64,000 nucleotides of DNA from Thamnocephalis sphaerospora (GCA_003614735.1 KZ992428.1:27246-91245), one strand, 5' to 3'. Positions 12,122-27,897 are shown, numbered from the stretch's first letter. Numbers and translations: made by a program. The notes: a model not told the origin generated them from the letters alone.

Positions 12122-13585
12122 TCAGGCGGCGCAGCGCTCACCGTAGTCAAGCACGGTAAAAACGCCGTTCTTGCTGTAGAGTATGGCGGTCGGAGACGAC
12201 TCTTGGTCGGCTGCATTGGGTCGGCAGCTCTCTGGCACCTGCCATACGGTGTTCTTGGCCATCTTTGCCCATTGGCTCTCCGTGGGATAGAGGCCGCTGA
12301 GATACCAGGAGTCCAGGTGCACGCGATGCACTTCTGAGCCGTCGGCTAAACGATGCAGTGTCATCGAGCTGCCTGAATGCTTGGCAGCAAGAAGGTTACG
12401 CGACACGATTGGCCGCACCTCTTCGACCTGCACGCGAAGTAGCCACTTTTCATTTAGCGACACTGCTGCTGCATGATCGGCGACCTCTAGCAGCACCATA
12501 TTTGGAGGCGAGCCGGGATCTGGTCTAGTGGTATACGGAGACCACAGTATAAATCTGCTGTCATCAATTCGTTGCGGCACAATGCTGCCACCGTTATTCA
12601 ACCATGTTGCTCCAGCTGCTTGGCTTTGCAACGGCTCCTCTCGATCCGGCAGAACTTGCTGCAGCTGATAGGAGACTGTGAGTGGGCCGGATGCAACAAT
12701 GTCGTCGTCCACGCGAACGATGTAGAGGCCATCTGTTGTGGCACGCTGAATACAACAGCTGGTGTAGTTGCCCAAAGTGTCTGGACAACGCACATCCTGG
12801 TCGAGATTGTACACAAACGTGACACACTGGTTTGTCTCGTACGAGTGCCAATACTGCCCGACAAGCCAGCTCTTATGAATATCCACATAGCGTATCGGCT
12901 GGTCGGTAACGACGATGTGCGGTGGCGTATGCAGTGATGTAAAGCGCCAAACGCATAGCGAGCGACGTCGCGAGTCCGACTTGTCCTTGATCTGGATGGC
13001 TAGATACTCGTCGGAGAACCAGTTGCCGTCAATTACCACGTCTTCAGTTTCTACGCCTTCCCAGCACGGTTGCACCATGTGCCATATCGGCCGCTGCTGA
13101 GATGTCGGTAGCCATTGCGACGCAATCACCGCGTCACTAGGGGAGAACGGCCAAGAAACGTACGGAATGCTCTGGATATGAATGCCATCCGGATGGGTAT
13201 CGGCAGCTGCACTAGTGAGCTGATGCATTGTATGCTGCCCATGACGCCAGCGGTATTCGGTAGTACGTCGACCACAGTAAACACTGTACCAATTCAACTC
13301 AAAGTCGTCTAGAGCATCCGGAGACCCGTCGGCAGTACTGTCGGTTTGTGAGGCTTGATGTGTCTGCTTGTACTGACATAGCCATCTATGCTCACTGTCA
13401 TCGCAGCGTGGGAACTGCTGCTCGAAATGCGCGCGCCACCACTGCTGTTGGCGCGACACGTAGTTGTGCAAGTGCTTGGATGTACAGGAAAGCACGGCAA
13501 GCGAGGCTTCATCTGACGCTTCGACGATGCGGTCGAGTACTTTTTCCGGCAGGCGCATCATAATGGTGTGGACTGAACGGAACAA
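12122..13585 (-). CDS. F-box protein, unknown substrate
   Basis: Single exon, 487 residues. An N-terminal F-box covers about residues 10-55 (MRLPEKVLDRIVEAS ... LAVLSCTSKHLHNYV). The remaining ~430 residues show recurring short beta-like segments with Trp and Asp, which could form a propeller, but no WD40 signature is clear. F-box proteins act as SCF ligase adaptors. A possible earlier start is none; the Met at 13585 is followed by a second at MM (residues 9-10), which could be the true start. Not related by eye to the F-box protein at 6.6 kb beyond the F-box. Confidence 0.72.
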   Translation of the reverse strand: MFRSVHTIMMRLPEKVLDRIVEASDEASLAVLSCTSKHLHNYVSRQQQWWRAHFEQQFPRCDDSEHRWLCQYKQTHQASQTDSTADGSPDALDDFELNWYSVYCGRRTTEYRWRHGQHTMHQLTSAAADTHPDGIHIQSIPYVSWPFSPSDAVIASQWLPTSQQRPIWHMVQPCWEGVETEDVVIDGNWFSDEYLAIQIKDKSDSRRRSLCVWRFTSLHTPPHIVVTDQPIRYVDIHKSWLVGQYWHSYETNQCVTFVYNLDQDVRCPDTLGNYTSCCIQRATTDGLYIVRVDDDIVASGPLTVSYQLQQVLPDREEPLQSQAAGATWLNNGGSIVPQRIDDSRFILWSPYTTRPDPGSPPNMVLLEVADHAAAVSLNEKWLLRVQVEEVRPIVSRNLLAAKHSGSSMTLHRLADGSEVHRVHLDSWYLSGLYPTESQWAKMAKNTVWQVPESCRPNAADQESSPTAILYSKNGVFTVLDYGERCAA

Positions 13586-14414
13586 GATGCTGAGCTAAAG
13601 GGTGTTCTGCGTCGCATGTACGAAGGGTATACTTGAGCCGCTGCAGGTGCTTGTCGGCAAGGTGGTGCAAACCAAGCGGTGCGCACAAATCAGCGGCACT
13701 TGCGTCAATGCATAGGCGAATACGTCAAAAGAAGAGGCGAGGCGAGGGAAACTTGGCCGGCGATGCACGGCTGCGATATACTATCGACTACCGCAAGTGG
13801 CGGCACTAGCGCTGGCACGTTGATATGGCAATGTCATATGGTAGTCTTCAGCGCTGCAGCAATCATCAAAGCCGATGGTAATGGCGTTTCTTGTGCATGG
13901 GCTGTAATGCAATACAACTAGCGACGCGCAACGCTTGAATCATGCCTGCACGCTTGTGTACACAAATGGTAACGATGCAGCTGGGGCGTGCACCGTGCCG
14001 CGCCAATCAATATGTCGGCAAAATAGGCAGCAATGCAGGCACACCTGTCACAGCGGGTAAGGCTACATTGCCGGTCGAGAAGCCAGACAGAATGCTGGTA
14101 TTTCGGTTTGACCCTAGCTCTTACTGCATGCAGCGATGTGGATGCCGGCCGAGACGCTAGATTGGCCAACAATGATGCGGCACTGGCCGCTTCACCAAGC
14201 ATCAAACGAGCTAGCCAGCGGCGCTGTTCAAGGCCTGTCTAGAATATACCTACCGCTGAATACCTAACTTGTAGCTATGGTGTCGGTGGGGTATTGTTTG
14301 GCCTTCCGGCGGTGACGCGAGACAATAACATATGTGACCGCGTTTAGCGTGTCAAGCGCGCCTTTTGCGTGTCCGAGCATCGTTGTTTTCTGCCTACTAC
14401 GCACGCGTCCCATA
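13586..14414. other. Divergent intergenic region between F-box gene and SMC5
   Basis: About 830 nt, the longest gap here. It must hold two promoters. No coding, tRNA or repeat signal was recognised. Confidence 0.5.
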
Positions 14415-19470
<5,056 letters not shown>

Positions 19471-19757
19471 GCACGATATCAGCGCACACTTGTGTAGTAA
19501 ACATTGCTCAGAAGCATGTCGCGTCTCCAATTATCTCATGTGTACGCACTTTGGTGTGCGTATATCACCGGGAACACTGCCATTCAAGTGCTAAAGCTTG
19601 TTGTGGCAGAGCAGTATGCGATGGCAACGGCTGGTTTCCAGGCAGCACGGTATTATTTGCATATCATAGCGCGGCAACAGTCGGACGCTATTAGGGCAAG
19701 CTCGTGCGTGTCCCTTTTCCACCGTCCATACCACCTGCAGCCGCAATAACATCCGCA

Positions 19758-20960
19758 ATGACTACGCCGCCACATCGACCACGCTCCAGTCGCCGTGCGT
19801 CTATCCAGTCGGACGAATTTGCAAGTTCCATGCCGCACATTCTCGAACCATGGCGATGGTCGGCACCCACTACATCGCCACAAGATGGCTGCGATTTCTC
19901 CGCAGATCTACCTTATACAATCATCAATGTCCAGCCATACAGCGGCGAAACCAGCTTGACTGCTAACCACTATAGGGCGCACCCAACCGTAGACGCTACA
20001 AGCGCACCTCACTCGGCGCAGAAAATAGACGACTCAATCAATACGTCCAAATTGGGTTCAGAACCACACAAGACGAGCCAAAAAGCGGAGCGCCAGAGCA
20101 AGATAGGCATAACATCAAAGCCACCCGTACATCAAAGTAACGTAGATGGTGCCACTGCCGATCCCCACGCTATTCTCCGCCCATCCAGTTCAGCGAAGCA
20201 GAGTGACATTCGTGCTGACACAGCTGGCGCTACGGCGTATTCAAAGTGCGATAAGCGAGAGAAATCTGCGGCATCCAGACATGCTTACACACTGGCAGCG
20301 GCACAACAAAAAAGCACCCAAGGGTCCCACGAGACGGCGGCTGCCTCTCCAGGTCCCAATAGCAATACCAGTGCTATTCATTTCACGCGTACTGAGCGAT
20401 CAAAGTATCATCGTATCGTCGACTTTATCCACTCGCGGGCAAGCGATCCCGACGGCACAAGTCTACCAACGAGCCAAAGCGACAATGTATGTCCGCTACC
20501 GACGCTGCGTGAATGGAGTCTTGCAAACTTGCGCATTCTAGCTCTGCTGATGCGCGATGACCCAACCATTGCCGAGGGCTATCTTCGTTACACAGAGCAC
20601 ATTTACGCGTTTCCAGACAGCTATGACTGGCCAGCACTACTACGCTACGATATGGCTTATCGGTGTGCCCAGGCTACCGAAGGATTCCGCTGGGGCACAC
20701 GTATGTCGCTGGTGTTTTTGCAGCATCGGCTGAACATGGAACGGCCCGGACGACGTAGACCCGGAAAGGAGGATGTGTGTGAGCGCTACAATCTGGGCAT
20801 GTGCGCGCCCGTAGAAAGATGCTGTCCCGACCAGCGTCGGCACCAGTGCCTTGGCTGCGGTGGCGCCCATCCAAGCATCGTATGTCCGTCGGTTTATCCG
20901 CCGCCGTCCTGCTCCAAGGCGTCGAAACAGCCAGACTCTCGTGCGTCTAATCCGCTGTAG
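19758..20960 (+). CDS. Unknown protein with C-terminal cysteine cluster
   Basis: Single exon; 400 residues from the ATG at 19758, or 418 from the in-frame ATG at 19704. The first ~215 residues are Ser/Thr/Ala-rich and probably disordered. Residues ~230-360 are helical and Trp-containing (EWSLANLRILALL ... DSYDWPALLRYDMAYR). The C-terminus holds a CCCH-like cluster: CERYNLGMC, ERCCPD, HQCLGCGGAHPSIVCP. Similar helix-plus-cysteine arrangements occur next to recombinase or gag-like genes in some fungi, but no reverse transcriptase, integrase or recombinase is adjacent. I do not recognise a function. Confidence 0.6.
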   Translation: MTTPPHRPRSSRRASIQSDEFASSMPHILEPWRWSAPTTSPQDGCDFSADLPYTIINVQPYSGETSLTANHYRAHPTVDATSAPHSAQKIDDSINTSKLGSEPHKTSQKAERQSKIGITSKPPVHQSNVDGATADPHAILRPSSSAKQSDIRADTAGATAYSKCDKREKSAASRHAYTLAAAQQKSTQGSHETAAASPGPNSNTSAIHFTRTERSKYHRIVDFIHSRASDPDGTSLPTSQSDNVCPLPTLREWSLANLRILALLMRDDPTIAEGYLRYTEHIYAFPDSYDWPALLRYDMAYRCAQATEGFRWGTRMSLVFLQHRLNMERPGRRRPGKEDVCERYNLGMCAPVERCCPDQRRHQCLGCGGAHPSIVCPSVYPPPSCSKASKQPDSRASNPL

Positions 20961-21179
20961 TCATGATCGATGCAGTTCTTCCGCATGACTGTGCACCCTG
21001 AGCACCAAAACGTCACTGCCCAAATGTGTGTGCGCGCTGGCCAACAGGGCACAGTAATCATTGTCTACCTCATGTCTAGCTGCTTCTCTGCTCTGCGTGC
21101 TCTGCTCCGTGGTCCTAAGCGCCATCTTCACTCACACTCCACAAACAGTCGCATACGTCCAAGCCACCACCCAGCTGCC

Positions 21180-22471
21180 ATGTCTGGCTTTGTTCTCTCC
21201 GGCTATTTCGTCTCTTGGGGCGTGTACGATCGCAATTACCACGTCCAGAACGTTCCCGGCGACCAGCTGAACCACATTCTGTATGCGTTTGGCAATGTGC
21301 GCGAAAATGGCGAGGTGTTTCTTACAGACGCGTGGGCCGACACTGACAAGCACTACGAGGACGATAGCTGGAATGAAACAGGCAAGAACCTGTACGGCAA
21401 CTTTAAGCGGCTGGCGTTGCTGAAGCGTCAGCAGCGCACACTCAAGGTGTCCTTGTCTATTGGCGGCTGGACCTACTCTACCAACTTTTCCGCCGTCGCT
21501 GCCGACCCTGCAAAGCGCGCCGTATTTGTGCAAAGCGCAATGAAGCTGCTAGACAATTTGGGCTTGGATGGCCTGGATATCGATTGGGTATGTTTGCGCT
21601 TGTCGGTCGCCGTCGCTACGACCAAACAGTGCTGACCACGAGTCCGAACGCTGCAGGAGTATCCAAAGACGGACTGCGATGCACGCAACTACGTGACGCT
21701 GCTCCAGGAGCTGCGAGGCGCGCTCTCGCACTATCAGGGCGAAAAGGGAGATCCGCAGCCGTATTTGCTCACCTGCGCTATGCCGTGCGGAGAGGACAAC
21801 TACCGCCGACTGTGTCTGCGCGAAATGGCACCGCTTGTTGACTGGCTTTACCTGATGGCGTATGACTTTGCCGGGTAAGTATTCCATAAATAGGTGGCTC
21901 ACACGCCAGTCCAGGCGACGGCTAACGACATGTGCGTAGATCTTGGTCTAATCACGCAAACCACCAGGCCAATCTGTTTGGAGGCGAGCTGTCAGTATGC
22001 AAGGCAGTGGACTATTATTTATCGCAGGATGTGCCGGCACACAAGATGGTGGTAGGGTGCCCGCTCTACGGCCGCTGCTTCCAGAACACGCAAGGCATCG
22101 GCCATTCGTATCATGGCATCGGCAAAGGCAGCTGGGAGGAGGGCGTGTACGACTACAAGCAGCTGCCATTGCCTGGCGGCCAGATACACACAGACACCCA
22201 TCAGGTGGCCAGCTACACGTACGATCCGGCCACACGCGAGCTCATCACGTACGACACGACCGATGTGATTCAGCGCAAGGCGCACTGGTGCCGTGAACGT
22301 GGCCTGCGCGGTCTCATGTTCTGGGAGCTAAGCGCCGACCACTGCGACTCGTCGCGCTCGCTTGTGACAGCGGCATGCAACGGCCTTGGTGGCCCGGCAG
22401 CGTTGGAACAGACGGAAAACCATCTGTTCTTCCCAACTAGCGAGTATGAGAACGTGCGCAATGGCTTCTAG
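21180..22471 (+). CDS. GH18 chitinase
   Basis: Exons 21180-21587, 21657-21874, 21940-22471; 385 residues. Starts SGFVLSGYFVSWGVYDRNY, has SLSIGGWTYS and the GH18 active site DGLDIDWE. The catalytic Glu is the first codon of exon 2. Further landmarks are WLYLMAYDFAG, VVGCPLYGR and GLMFWELSAD. The enzyme hydrolyses beta-1,4-N-acetylglucosamine links in chitin. From the chosen ATG no secretion signal is visible, which fits single-domain fungal class V-like chitinases that leave the cell by other routes. The frame is open upstream to 20970 and contains a hydrophobic stretch around 21047-21110, so a longer start is possible. Confidence 0.9.
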
Positions 22472-22744
22472 TAAAGCGACAGCATATTGGCGCTTGCTGT
22501 TTAACGGATTCCCAGTGTTGCTTATAAAATACGTACGCATATCGAGGAAAGTATATTAGTTGCAATCTACATGCACGTGTACGTCAGAAACTAGTGGACG
22601 TGCAACGAAAGCGCGACAACACGCTAAACACGTGTATCGTAGGCGGCGTGTGTCGAGCAGCAATTCCAGGCGTAATGGCGCTGCCGATTGATCGCTGCAT
22701 GCGCTGTATGATTGGTAGCTGCAATTCAGGCAGTGCGGTTGCCA

Positions 22745-24808
22745 TCAAAGCGCAATCTGGGCAAGTGACAACGCCTCCAGACAGGGTACCAGCATGATGC
22801 TTCCGACAAAATAGAATAGGATGCCAAATGCAATGCTGATTGGAAGCGCAGGCAGCGCTTTGCGCTTGATGGCCAGCAGAAAGATGGTGGCATTGAGGCC
22901 CTACAGGTGCCACAATCATTTAGGGCGAGCAGAACACAGTGGATACAGGACAGACCTACCATCATTACTGCTATGGTGCATGCTACGGTTGTGACCCAGT
23001 CGGACATGGCTACGCGCAGCAGCGGGCATGCACGGTACGACAGATCAGCATCTGCACGCTAGCAGACGGCCAGAATAGCATCTTACCAGCACGCGCAATC
23101 AGTACGCTGTAGAATACAAAGTCACCCAAACCAAGCTTCAGCCCTGCTTCCTCTGCCGTGGATAGCGTTGCGTATTAGCATTCGGCGGTCACTGTGGCAC
23201 TGTGGCAAATGCTGCTCACCCTCCTCCTCTTGATCCATGTCCGCGCTATCATTGCCAGGGGCCGCGGAGCGCTGTGCATTTGCCGCCGCCGTACTGCTAT
23301 CAGCAACACGCGCTGAAGTAGAGCGCGGCATTGGTGGCGGATGGTCGCCTGTCGAGCGCATTTCTGACCGCGTTTCCAACGCAATATGTTCAGCACTAGT
23401 GTGATAGGCCGATGGCGCGCTTTGCTGCGTATTCTCCTGGGCAGCAGCACCGCCATAGTCACGCTCATCAAAAGCCATAAGCCAGACGGCGTTCACTACA
23501 TCATCAACACGTAAATCAGCATCCTTGTTGGACAAACGTCAAGCGCCCTGGTCTGTCAATGCGCCTGCATACCTGCATAAAGAAGCGCGGGCACATTCTT
23601 TGACTGGGTCTTGGTGCTGTCGATAAGCATTTTTAGCGGACCGAACGGGCAAAGTACGGCAATAAGATCTACAGCCAGCACCAGCATATTGTGTAAGCAT
23701 TGATCGGCCGCTGCCGCATTCGCACGCCAACACTTGCCCCAGATGGACAGCAGACCTAGCAACAGCCAGGTCGTCCACTCTGCAAGACCAGTGAGCGAGT
23801 ACGCCTGACAAGCCAAAGCCGTCACACCGATGGTCAGCGCAGTGCCGCCATCATTTCTACGCGTGCCTGCCTACCATAAGCGATGACATGATGGTCAGGT
23901 ACGCCTGCTGCATCTTCATCGGACCCTTGGACCAAAAGACGGAAATCAGGCCAACCAGGGCAAAATTCCACAGCCCAAACACCAGCGTGATGTAGTCCAT
24001 GGGGATGGAGAGCACTTGCAGGATACCGCCCAGCAAAAGGTAGCCCATAAAACCAAGCAGCAACACCACCACCACCATGAAAAAGCCAAACAGGATTTTG
24101 AAGCAGCCGTACTTGAAGAGCACCATAATGATGATGGTCATGACGATAATCTGGCCAACGATGATGCCTGCATTGGCCAGCGAACCAAAGAACTTTTCCG
24201 ATGTGGTCGAGGTGTCTGTGAACTGGTAGACCTGTGTTGCCGATGGCGCTGGCCTGTATGTATACCGCCTGTTAGCCGCCAGCAAAACACACCTGCTCTG
24301 TGTTTACCTACCGAAAGTTCAGACTGCTCATCGAAATCTTGACCCAAAAGATGGAGAGCAGAATGCAGCCCAGCACTGGCTTGACAATCAAATAGATTTG
24401 CGTCACGTAGAAACGCAGTTCATCCGCCTTTTCCTCCTCGGTCATGTCGTCGTCGCCGCCGCCGTCTCCATCTTGCTGTTGAACCTGCTGCAAAGTAGTG
24501 GAATGTGTGCGTGCCGGCGGCCGCATACTCTGTCGCCGGTTGATCACCTGTGCAGCTCCGTAACGACTCACGGGCCGCGAGTGAGACGTCTCTACGGTAT
24601 CATTTGTTGTATCTCCCACATGGCGCGCCAACGACAGTGTGCTTGTATCCGCATCATTACTGAAGCCGCATATTTGCTGATGCGCAGGCCAATCCTGAAC
24701 CTGGCATTCTTCGGAACAGTACTTGATTGAAGGACCACATTGCGCGCACATGAAGCTAGCGTCCTTTCCGCAGAGCACGCAGTGGCTTGTGGCTGCTAGA
24801 AGGCGCAT
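22745..24808 (-). CDS. Presenilin with N-terminal MYND zinc finger
   Basis: Exons (minus): 24312-24808, 23875-24268, 23738-23804, 23573-23668, 23220-23495, 23087-23152, 22960-23009, 22745-22900; 533 residues, total length a multiple of three. Residues 10-47 form a full MYND finger (Cys 10, 13, 21, 24, 31, 35, His 43, Cys 47). A Ser/Gln/Asp linker leads to the first membrane helix at ~134-157 in the same exon. The presenilin core follows: VMTIIIMVLFKYGCFK, PMDYITLVFGLWNFALVG, AEWTTWLLL, the first catalytic Asp in SIWDLIAVLCP (Asp320), an acidic Ser-rich loop, the second in LGLGDFVFYSVL (Asp454), and the PALP motif (499-502). Presenilin is the aspartyl protease of gamma-secretase in animals. 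The third intron (23669-23737) is GC-AG. Normal motif 1 is YD; here it is WD. Confidence 0.93.
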
Positions 24809-25331
24809 GCATCCAAGTTAATAACCGCCGAGTCTTCAGAGCACACTGTATACCCTCTGTCCTGCTACGCACCTGCTTCCGTAGCCATTGGCTGTGCGCG
24901 CTCTACCAGACGCTCTCCCGAGCTGTAGGTTGCCGTCGACTCTGGACGCATGGCCGACCGATATGTCTATTGAATCGCAGTGCGTGCTAGAAGCGCACAG
25001 GTAAGTGCTGGTGCTGGCCAAAAGCGCACTACGCAGGCTGTCGGGCCAGATGAAGCGACAGGCGCAGGACGAGGACTGTGACTGGGAGTCAATAGCGGCG
25101 AACAGGCGGACAACGCGTAGCTGGGCTGGTGTCGGGGTTTCTAGTGGAGGAATGAACAGCAGCCTGCGTGTACGCCGTGTTTCCAGCCGGGACAAGGCGA
25201 GATGACGCCTCAATGAACAGTCTGGCAGTGCCTACCCAAAGTGCGGCTGCAAGGGAGAAGTTGGCCGTCTACTGGATGCACAACAAGGGAAACGGTGTAT
25301 TTGGCATGGAGTGGGGAGTGAAAGCGCAGCA
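24809..25331. promoter_or_regulatory. Upstream region of presenilin and 3' flank of ATG10
   Basis: About 520 nt. It should contain the presenilin promoter. One doubtful small plus-strand gene model lies inside (24963-25205) and one open minus-strand frame (24836-25213). Confidence 0.4.
24963..25205 (+). CDS. Doubtful small protein, 68 residues
   Basis: If exons 24963-25000 and 25037-25205 are joined, a 68-residue basic protein results (starts MSIESQCVLEAH). The intron would be only 36 nt, shorter than others here, and no homologous family is recognised. The minus strand across the same place is open for 125 codons. Either could be chance. Reported only because the splice signals (CAG/GTAAGT ... 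CGCAG) are good. Confidence 0.2.
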
Positions 25332-26199
25332 CTACGCAAATGGTATCCGCGCATATGCACTGGTCGGATGCAACCCCACAGCGGGGCCCATGAGGCTAAG
25401 CCAGCATGCAAGATAGCTGGCCAGCGACAGTGGCAAATCAGCTGCCATCTGCTGCAGTAGCTCTGCCGTCCGACACGGATGAACATGATAGCTGGGTGTG
25501 TTCAGGAGTGGATGCTCGCCCGGTGCCAGCACACCATGTCCGACGTGTGCAAGAACAGCACGTAGATGCTGAGGCGCTAAGCGTGCTATGTCATCTGCTT
25601 GCAGTCCTGAGCCATCTGAACATTGCCACAAGTCAGCATGCGATGGATACAATGCTGTTCTCGCCATGCTAGACACACACCTGGCCGCCAACCGCCAAAG
25701 TAAAGCACCGGCACGCGGTAGCTGGGCGAATAGACGACTTGGTATTCGCAGGTTACCCAGTCGGTCTAGCGCGAGTGGTAGTCGGTATTAGCATCGTAAG
25801 CGGTAGTAGCCCCACCAACCACCGTCACTTGCCGTCGAACCAGCAGGAATAGCTGCTGCGTCTGGCTCTACCTCCACTTCTTCCTCCAACTCTTCCACAT
25901 CTGTTGCCAGACCAGACACTGACAGTCCGCTATCGGCTACCGTCTGACTAGCATCATGAGCGGCAGGCTGAAGGTGGACTCGCTGCTGCTTGGTCAGATA
26001 GCAGCGCTCCGTGTAGGTTGTCTGACAGCACTGTAAGCGCCAAACTACGGTCCTCAACACGGGCCGGCCTACCTACCGTCTCCTCAACGTAGCGCCAAGC
26101 CTCTCCGAGCGCCGCTGCCTGCTCTGCAAAGCAGCGGGCAGCCGTTTGAAACTCGGCGCGCGTGAGGAATGGATGGTCGGCGGGTGGTCGTTGGCTCAT
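25332..26199 (-). CDS. ATG10: Ubiquitin-like-conjugating enzyme ATG10
   Basis: Exons (minus): 26077-26199, 25833-26030, 25681-25765, 25332-25615; 229 residues. The E2-like core shows YQVVYSPSYRVPVLYFGG, then EHPLLNTPSYHVHPCRT with the catalytic Cys in HPC, then YLACWLSLMGPAVGL, all typical of ATG10. An acidic linker (EELEEEVEVEPD) sits in exon 2. ATG10 takes ATG12 from ATG7 and transfers it to ATG5 in autophagosome formation. The second intron (25766-25832) has a GC donor (GCAAGT). It stands head to head with NAA50, 141 nt apart. Confidence 0.92.
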
Positions 26200-26340
26200 G
26201 GCGACAAAGAAAAAACACGCGGCCAGCCTTCTTCTCGCTTCCGATTCCTCCTCCTTGCGCGGTCTATACCGTTTTCACTGCGACGCTCTGGTGCCGTTCA
26301 ACGCCTGGGTCTCCGCTCTGCTTTGGCTGCCTGCTCCATC
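26200..26340. promoter_or_regulatory. Bidirectional promoter between ATG10 and NAA50
   Basis: Only 141 nt separate the two start codons on opposite strands, so both core promoters must fit here or overlap the transcripts. No TATA box stands out. Confidence 0.6.
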
Positions 26341-26974
26341 ATGTCCGCCGACACTGTTGCCACTACTGCAGCTGCTGGCCGTGCGCCCCGACTAGACCTG
26401 GACGTCATTACGCCCAACAATGTTGGCCAGCTGCGTTGTCTAAACAGTGCCCTGTTCCCAGTGCACTACCCAGAGTCGTTCTACACCGAAGCAGCCAACA
26501 ACAATCCGCTGTGCCAGCTAGGTAATGGCGCGCACTGAGCGGATTCTGCCGGACTGTGCTGACTTTGACACGCTCGGGGCAGGCTACTTCAACCAGGTCT
26601 GCGTGGCAGCGGTGTGCTGCCGTCGAGAGCCGATACCCAACGAAGGTCGCAAGCAGCGCGTCTATCTAATGACGCTGGGTGTGCTGGCACCGTATCGTGG
26701 CTACGGATTAGGTGTGTCGCGTCAAGCGCAGTATGGCCTAGCGTACACGTGACTTATCTTCCTGACAGGCACCAAGCTGCTGGACTATGCGCTGGATCAG
26801 TGCAGCAAAGACGCCAGTATCGCCGAGATCTATCTGCATGTGCAGGACGGCAATGACGAAGCACTGTCGTTTTACCAAAAACGCGGCTTTACCATCAGGG
26901 AGACGGTGCCCGACTATTACACTAACATCAAGCCCAGTGCAGCGCACGTTCTTGTAAAATGCACAGCGTCGTAA
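26341..26974 (+). CDS. NAA50: N-alpha-acetyltransferase NAA50 (San) type
   Basis: Exons 26341-26521, 26583-26711, 26769-26974; 171 residues, near the usual 169. GNAT landmarks: DVITPNNVGQLRCLNSALFPVHYPESFY, YFNQVCVAAVCCR, the acetyl-CoA loop LGVLAPYRGYGLGTKLL, IYLHVQDGNDEALSFYQKRGF and YYTNIKPSAAHVL. NAA50 acetylates N-terminal Met of proteins and associates with the NatA complex at ribosomes; it also supports sister-chromatid cohesion in animals. The Met at 26341 fits the family start. Confidence 0.93.
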
Positions 26975-27150
26975 AGGCGCCCTGCAGCCCCGCAGACCAC
27001 GGTGGAAAGAAAAAAAGGCATACTTTATCGCTACATCTGAATGTTCATGTGGGCAGGCACTTGTCGCGGGCAGCAGCGATTGTCTGGCCATACAAGGCCT
27101 TTTATCCTTGCTGCGACGGCGGTGCAAGCAAGTAAGCAAAAGAATCGAGG

Positions 27151-27687
27151 CTAGGGCAGCATTTGAGCCAGCTGTTCTGCAGCTGCCGCAACGTCGCGCT
27201 CCAGCTGCTCGGCTGCGTCGCGTTCTGCGCGTCTCCGCTCCTCAGACTCGCGCTTCTCCGCAGTCGCCTTTGTCGTACGAGAGCGTGTCCGCCGATCAAA
27301 CCAGCGCGGGAGCGTGCGAAAGCGCATGCATGTGTGTATGCGTAAGCAGCCCGTTTGACGCTACTACAAGTCGCCATCAAGTACCTTTTCAGAAAACGTT
27401 TGTCGCTCGGTCACCACAGCACGTTTTACTTCGGCAAGCCGGCGATCGAGGGCGTCCAGCAGTTCGCGATCTTTCTCCCGTCGACCTTGCGCCGTTCGAC
27501 GCTTACCGGCCGCCTTGTCGGTGCCGTCACTGAGTCCGCCAAAGAGGCCCAGCCAGTCTGCGCCGAGACGCTCATGCACCGGCGTAGTGTTGGGAGTGCG
27601 TGTGGGCGTGGCCGCACCGCGACGACTGCCCGTGTGCAATGGGTCGGTGCGCTTCGACGTGCGCTGCCGAGTAGCGTAGCGCGGCAT
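27151..27687 (-). CDS. Small coiled-coil protein, unknown
   Basis: Exons (minus) 27385-27687 and 27151-27267, joined in phase 0 over a 117-nt intron (donor GTACTT); 139 residues. The N-terminal half is basic and Thr/Arg-rich (MPRYATRQRTSKRTD), with a short hydrophobic centre (ADWLGLFGGL). The C-terminal ~75 residues are a strong coiled coil rich in Arg, Glu and Ala that continues smoothly across the splice (KATAEKRESEERRRAERDAAEQLE). The smooth heptad pattern across the join supports the model. The length and pattern would suit a kinetochore or spindle subunit, but I cannot name a family. Confidence 0.6.
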
Positions 27688-27897
27688 GCGAGGAAAGGCG
27701 CCGAGGTAGGAACAAGGAGCGATGGACGGACGGGCACACACGCTGGTGAAAATGGAATGGAAGGCCAAAGGGAAAAGTAAAAACCAAGCAGAGGTACAAG
27801 GCACGGTCACAGCTAGTAAGTGTCGGACATCTTTAATATGTCTGTGGGTGAGCATGTACCTGTGTACTAAGCATCCGACTCCGCCCTGAGCTAGCAT

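Noticed and set aside
19758-20960. Calling the cysteine-cluster gene a retrotransposon gag
   Set aside because: No reverse transcriptase, integrase or terminal repeats are seen nearby, and the region is between two host genes; only a faint resemblance remains.
24836-25213. Minus-strand frame of 125 codons between presenilin and ATG10
   Set aside because: No domain, no homology recognised, odd composition; it sits where the presenilin promoter is expected.
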